From contig DAAQ01000035.1 in the NCBI GenBank assembly GCA_001701225.1, forward strand, positions 1-28,310: a stretch of DNA of 28,310 nucleotides, written 5' to 3'. The position numbers and the translations under genes are program-made. Below the pieces are notes generated by a model. The model ran no database searches, had not been told where the DNA came from, and saw only the letters and a list, made by a program, of their open reading frames with translations. Below, in pieces: positions 24,523-28,310 of this stretch. Source of the DNA: Bacteroidales bacterium H5 (GTDB lineage: Bacteria > Bacteroidota > Bacteroidia > Bacteroidales > Muribaculaceae). Numbering within the stretch: position 1 is the first letter of the stretch; the number at the start of each line of letters is the position of its first letter.

Positions 24523-25788
24523 ATGCTGACGATACTGACAGGCGTGTGCATATTCCTGATCATCACCCTTGCCCTGGTGATCATACTGCTCATAGCCAAG
24601 AAATATCTGGTACACTCGGGCAAGGTGACCATAACCATCAACGGCGAGACCAAGATTGAGGCCGACTCGGGCAAATCGCTGCTCTCGACCTTCGCCGACC
24701 ACAACATCTTCCTGTCGTCGGCCTGCGGCGGCAAGGGTAGCTGCGGCCAGTGCCGCTGCCAGGTGTTCGAGGGGGGCGGCGACATCCTCCCCACCGAGAA
24801 GGTGCATTTCTCGCGCAAGGAGCAGCAGGACCACTGGCGCCTGGGATGTCAGGTCAAGATCAAGGAAGACTGCTCGGTAGGCATCCCCGCGTCGGCACTC
24901 GACGTCAAGGAGTGGGAGTGCGAGGTGATCTCAAACCGCAACGTGGCCACCTTCATCAAGGAGTTCATCGTCGCCCTCCCCAAAGGCGCGCACATGGACT
25001 TCATCCCCGGCTCGTATGCCCAGATCAAGATACCCGAATACGAGATGGACTATGACCGCGACATCGACAAGAGCCTCATCGGCGACGAGTATCTGCCCGC
25101 ATGGCAGAAATTCGGCCTCTTCGGGCTCAAGTGCCGCAACACCGAGACCACGGTACGCGCCTACTCGATGGCCAACTATCCCGAGGAGGGTGACCGCATC
25201 ATGCTCACCGTGCGCATAGCCACACCACCCTTCAAGCCGAAACCCCAGGTAGGATTCCAGGATGTGATGCCCGGCATCGCGTCGAGCTATATCTTCACCC
25301 TCAAGCCCGGCGACAAGGTAATCATGTCGGGCCCCTACGGCGATTTCCACCCCATCGTCGACTCGAAGGCCGAGATGATGTGGATAGGCGGAGGCGCCGG
25401 CATGGCACCCCTGCGCGCGCAGATAATGTGGATGACCAAGACACTCCACACCACCGACCGTGTGATGAACTATTTCTATGGCGCACGCGCGCTCAACGAG
25501 GTATTCTACCTTCAGGATTTCCTCGAGCTCGAGAAGGAGTTCCCCAACTTCAAGTTCCATCTCGCCCTCGACCGTCCCGACCCCGCCGCCGATGCCGCAG
25601 GTGTCAGATACACAGCCGGATTCGTGCATCAGGTCATCTATGAGACATATCTCAAGAACCATCCCGACCCCGAGGACATCGAATACTATATGTGCGGCCC
25701 CGGCCCGATGAGCGCGGCAGTCAACAAGATGCTCGACGACCTCGGCGTAGACCCCACATCGGTACACTACGACAATTTCGGAGGCTGA
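24523..25788 (+). CDS. nqrF: Na+-translocating NADH:quinone reductase subunit F (NADH-oxidising)
   Basis: The 421-residue subunit takes electrons from NADH. It has an N-terminal membrane helix (about 4-25), a plant-type [2Fe-2S] ferredoxin domain with Cys68, Cys74, Cys77 and Cys109, an FAD-binding barrel with RAYS (212-215), and an NADH-binding domain with GGGAGMAP (289-296). The C-terminus YDNFGG is typical. All expected cofactor residues are present. It is the last gene of the operon, followed by two hairpins. Confidence 0.96.
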   Translation: MLTILTGVCIFLIITLALVIILLIAKKYLVHSGKVTITINGETKIEADSGKSLLSTFADHNIFLSSACGGKGSCGQCRCQVFEGGGDILPTEKVHFSRKEQQDHWRLGCQVKIKEDCSVGIPASALDVKEWECEVISNRNVATFIKEFIVALPKGAHMDFIPGSYAQIKIPEYEMDYDRDIDKSLIGDEYLPAWQKFGLFGLKCRNTETTVRAYSMANYPEEGDRIMLTVRIATPPFKPKPQVGFQDVMPGIASSYIFTLKPGDKVIMSGPYGDFHPIVDSKAEMMWIGGGAGMAPLRAQIMWMTKTLHTTDRVMNYFYGARALNEVFYLQDFLELEKEFPNFKFHLALDRPDPAADAAGVRYTAGFVHQVIYETYLKNHPDPEDIEYYMCGPGPMSAAVNKMLDDLGVDPTSVHYDNFGG

Positions 25789-25815
25789 CATACCCACCCC
25801 TCCGTCCCTACATAC

Positions 25816-25857
25816 ACAGCCTCGGCTGTCCGCATCAGAACGGACAGCCGAGGCTGT
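25816..25857 (+). terminator. Rho-independent terminator of the nqr operon
   Basis: A perfect 17-bp inverted repeat (25816-25832 with 25841-25857) with an 8-nt loop, followed by a T-rich stretch, lies 28 nt past the nqrF stop. Confidence 0.88.
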
Positions 25858-25882
25858 TCGTTTTGTCACAAAAACTATACCG

Positions 25883-25904
25883 AATCTCCTTTATGGAGAT
25901 TTTT
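25883..25904 (+). terminator. Second hairpin with T run downstream of nqrF
   Basis: A 7-bp stem (25883-25889 with 25895-25901), a 5-nt loop and a T run form a weaker intrinsic terminator behind the first. It may back up nqr termination before the LruC-type gene. Confidence 0.5.
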
Positions 25905-25929
25905 CTGTGAAATATTGACAATTTTTGGT

Positions 25930-25937
25930 TAAATTTG
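25930..25937 (+). promoter_or_regulatory. Putative -7 box of the LruC-type lipoprotein gene
   Basis: TAAATTTG matches TAnnTTTG and is followed by CA, as is common in this phylum. The -33 position is weak (TGTG at 25906-25909, 20-nt spacing). The leader would be about 120 nt. Confidence 0.45.
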
Positions 25938-26063
25938 CATCAGGCAATATGACACACCTCCGGGCATTCCCGGACATACACATCTTTCCGCAACAAGACA
26001 ACATATTTAATATAATCATACTTACTTTTTTCCAAAACCTTTCATAAAAACTTACGTTTTAAC

Positions 26064-28286
26064 ATGAAAATCGTGCAAATCCTGCCTGCGGCATTGTGTG
26101 CCGTGGCATTGGGCGCGTGTCATGACGAGCTCCCCGGGCCGAGCCTGGATGAGAAGTATGACCGCGGTTTCATCAAGGAATTCGGCGTGCCCGACGGCAA
26201 CCAGGACTGGAACCTGGCCACCTCCGTCAGCGCCGTCATCAACACGTCCGGGCCGCTTGCCGGAGCAGAGGCCATCTATGTCTACGACCGTATGGCGGGT
26301 GCCTCAGGGTGCCAGCTCGCGGCAGTCTTCTCACCGTCGAGCGCGCCGTTCAGCTTCGATTTCGGGCGCGGTCTCAGCAGGGCATACGTCCAGGCGGCAG
26401 ACGCTGAGGGGCACGTCATCTGGGCCGGATATGCCCCCGTCGTCGACGGACGCCTCATCATCGGCGACAACACGACCTCGCGAAGCAGCTCCGACGCATC
26501 AGGGATAAGATGCGTGTCACTGAAAGAGAAAACCGAATCCTCTTTCGGACGGTTCAACTTCAACCTCGACTGCAACCGAGACTACTGGCTCCGCATAAAG
26601 GGCTATACCATACAGAATCCAGCCAACATGTCTGATGCCGTCGCCAATGTCATCAAATTCTACGGACTGTGCCGTGGCGCAGAATATCCCGACGACTGTC
26701 TGGAGGGTGAATGGGCAGCCAAAGATGACGGGCGTTCCATGTCGGAGCTCGCATCTATCGTAGGGAAATCCAACGGGGTCTTCCACGAGGGCGCAGAAGG
26801 CGGAGTCTGCAACCTCGACACATACCATGAGAGGCTGCACCCCGAGAACGGCATCGTCTACACCTCGACAGGGGGTGAGATAACCCTTGAATACGCATAC
26901 GGTGCCGGAATCTATGACAACACCTTCGGATATTTCTACTATGAGGAGGACGCGACGCCACAGGAGATAATGGAGGCTCCGAAATTCATACTGATGTACG
27001 ACGCATCACCCTGGACCAACCTCAGGCGCGAGAACCCGTCCAATCTCGGAAATGCCGACTACCTCTCGTTCTATGACGAGGGTAAGGAGAGCGGGATAAC
27101 GAACGAGTCGGGCATGACCGCAGCCAACGACATGGAGAACTTCGAGTCTGCCTCGGGCCCAGACCTGCGCTACAAACCCTCATATCACAAGCTGGTCTAC
27201 TATCCGGTCGACAACGGCGTGCCCGATACATCTTCGCCATCATATAATTTTCCCAAAGGGCTCAAGGTTGGTTTCTTCATCATCTGCCAGGGTCACCAAA
27301 GACTTTTTGCAGGAGGCGAGGCCATCAATGTCACGGACATACGCTTCTCGCTCCCCTGGATGAACCAGTTGTTCGGCTCGGAATACCTGGACCTCGGCCA
27401 CAAGAGCAGCGGACAGGCATACACACCCGTCACCCTTGACTGCGGCAACGGCATCACAATCGACGGCCATATCCCCTCTATGGCTTTCGTGACATATAGC
27501 TGGAACGGCGAGACAATAATGGGTGTAGAGGACGGAGACCATACACGCAATGACCACGACATGAACGACATACTCTTCTTTGTGCGAGGCGTCGAGGACA
27601 CGTCACAGGAAGACCTCGGCACCTATCCCCGCGCCCAGTCGTGGGTGATAGCATGCGAGGATCTCGGCTCGACAGGCGACTTTGACTTTAACGACGTCGT
27701 GTTCGGTGTCTCGTATGTGGCAACCGATAAGGACACAAGACATCTCGAGGTCAAGGCCCTCGCCGCCGGTGGCACACTCCCCGTGCGCCTGTGGCTCAAC
27801 GACACTCCCGTCGGAGATGACGAGTGCTGGAACCACTGGTTCGAGGGTGTGACCTCGCCGACAGCAGTCGTCAATGCCGGGCCAAACAGCCACCTCTCGG
27901 ACTGCGAGGGGAAGAGCGTCATCATAAATGACATTCCAGAGGATTTCCGCCTCTCGTCCGAACTGTTCCGAGCCGGAGAGGATTCGAAGCCTATGGGCGG
28001 ATTCAAGCTGCAGGTGCTCAGCGACGGCCACGAGGCATGGGTCAAGGCACCCGGCACAGAGGGTGATGAAGCGATAGCGCCGCAGATGATACTCGTACCG
28101 GGCAAATGGGCATGGCCCACCGAGGGCACCCTCATCTACGAGGCATATCCCGGTATCTCTGAGAGCGGCATACCCGGATTCCGCGACTGGGTACACTCGA
28201 GCGACTTCACGTCGTGGAGCCTCTATCCCGCAGGCAACGGCAAAACAGTCACCAACACCTACGAAGGCCCCGTGGTGAGGTTATAG
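26064..28286 (+). CDS. LruC / DUF4842-type surface lipoprotein
   Basis: The 740-residue protein has a lipoprotein signal with Cys19 in LGAC. The residues after it, HDE, resemble the acidic export signal of surface-exposed Bacteroidetes lipoproteins. The start of the mature protein (FIKEFGVPDGNQDWNLAT) is the N-terminal pattern of LruC-domain proteins. Two acidic motifs follow the pattern of DUF4114/LruC regions: NDHDMNDILFFV (496 on) and EDLGSTGDFDFNDVVFGV (with DFDFND at 539-544). The remaining part resembles the DUF4842 C-terminus. The acidic motifs could bind calcium, but this is inference. The biological role of the family in gut Bacteroidales is unknown. It is not linked to the nqr operon because two hairpins lie between. 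Confidence 0.8.
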   Translation: MKIVQILPAALCAVALGACHDELPGPSLDEKYDRGFIKEFGVPDGNQDWNLATSVSAVINTSGPLAGAEAIYVYDRMAGASGCQLAAVFSPSSAPFSFDFGRGLSRAYVQAADAEGHVIWAGYAPVVDGRLIIGDNTTSRSSSDASGIRCVSLKEKTESSFGRFNFNLDCNRDYWLRIKGYTIQNPANMSDAVANVIKFYGLCRGAEYPDDCLEGEWAAKDDGRSMSELASIVGKSNGVFHEGAEGGVCNLDTYHERLHPENGIVYTSTGGEITLEYAYGAGIYDNTFGYFYYEEDATPQEIMEAPKFILMYDASPWTNLRRENPSNLGNADYLSFYDEGKESGITNESGMTAANDMENFESASGPDLRYKPSYHKLVYYPVDNGVPDTSSPSYNFPKGLKVGFFIICQGHQRLFAGGEAINVTDIRFSLPWMNQLFGSEYLDLGHKSSGQAYTPVTLDCGNGITIDGHIPSMAFVTYSWNGETIMGVEDGDHTRNDHDMNDILFFVRGVEDTSQEDLGTYPRAQSWVIACEDLGSTGDFDFNDVVFGVSYVATDKDTRHLEVKALAAGGTLPVRLWLNDTPVGDDECWNHWFEGVTSPTAVVNAGPNSHLSDCEGKSVIINDIPEDFRLSSELFRAGEDSKPMGGFKLQVLSDGHEAWVKAPGTEGDEAIAPQMILVPGKWAWPTEGTLIYEAYPGISESGIPGFRDWVHSSDFTSWSLYPAGNGKTVTNTYEGPVVRL

Positions 28287-28310
28287 GGTTATAAGAACTC
28301 AGGCCTGTAA

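Overview
The window looks like a chromosomal segment of a GC-rich gut Bacteroidales, possibly Muribaculaceae-like. The family guess is inference. The order-level call rests on several things: Bacteroidetes-type promoter boxes (TAnnTTTG, twice with a well-spaced TTTG-like upstream box) in short AT-rich gaps, no convincing Shine-Dalgarno sequences, a TonB with the FPGGEAALLKY-type C-terminal domain paired with two long ExbD proteins, a six-gene Na+-NQR operon, and a LruC/DUF4842-type lipoprotein. No rRNA, tRNA, CRISPR array, insertion sequence or prophage gene was seen.

Layout, left to right. Positions 1-347 form an AT-rich edge with no secure gene. A TPR / transmembrane / HTH-like regulator (348-2102, minus) follows, with its own promoter and almost no leader. 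Next is a six-gene minus-strand run, read from right to left: Crp/Fnr regulator, NSS-family Na+ symporter, DNA polymerase III delta' subunit, AddB-like PD-(D/E)XK nuclease, HemW, and a GDPD-fold exported protein with an altered active site. It ends at a strong hairpin near 2155-2197. Divergent from crp, a patatin-like lipase and a cytoplasmic GH13 enzyme run on the plus strand to a bidirectional terminator at 13239-13286.

Convergent with them is a second minus-strand run: nhaD, a YD/RHS-like lipoprotein, and an mntA-hepT toxin-antitoxin pair at its 3' end. Further right is the exbB-exbD-exbD-tonB operon (minus), which has a well-formed promoter and a leader of about 240 nt. Back to back with it, nqrABCDEF runs on the plus strand and ends at two hairpins. 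The last gene is a large LruC-type surface lipoprotein, complete just before the right edge.

Much of the content is membrane energetics. NQR exports Na+ during NADH oxidation, NhaD exchanges Na+ for H+, the NSS transporter spends the Na+ gradient, and ExbB/ExbD/TonB carries ion-motive force to outer-membrane receptors. The less ordinary observations are: EF-hand-like Asp/Asn loops in the periplasmic part of the second ExbD; a GDPD homologue with three substituted catalytic or metal positions; paired palindromes at the crp promoter; the mntA-hepT pair packed behind nhaD; and the long structured exbB leader. I did not find an obviously new multi-gene system.
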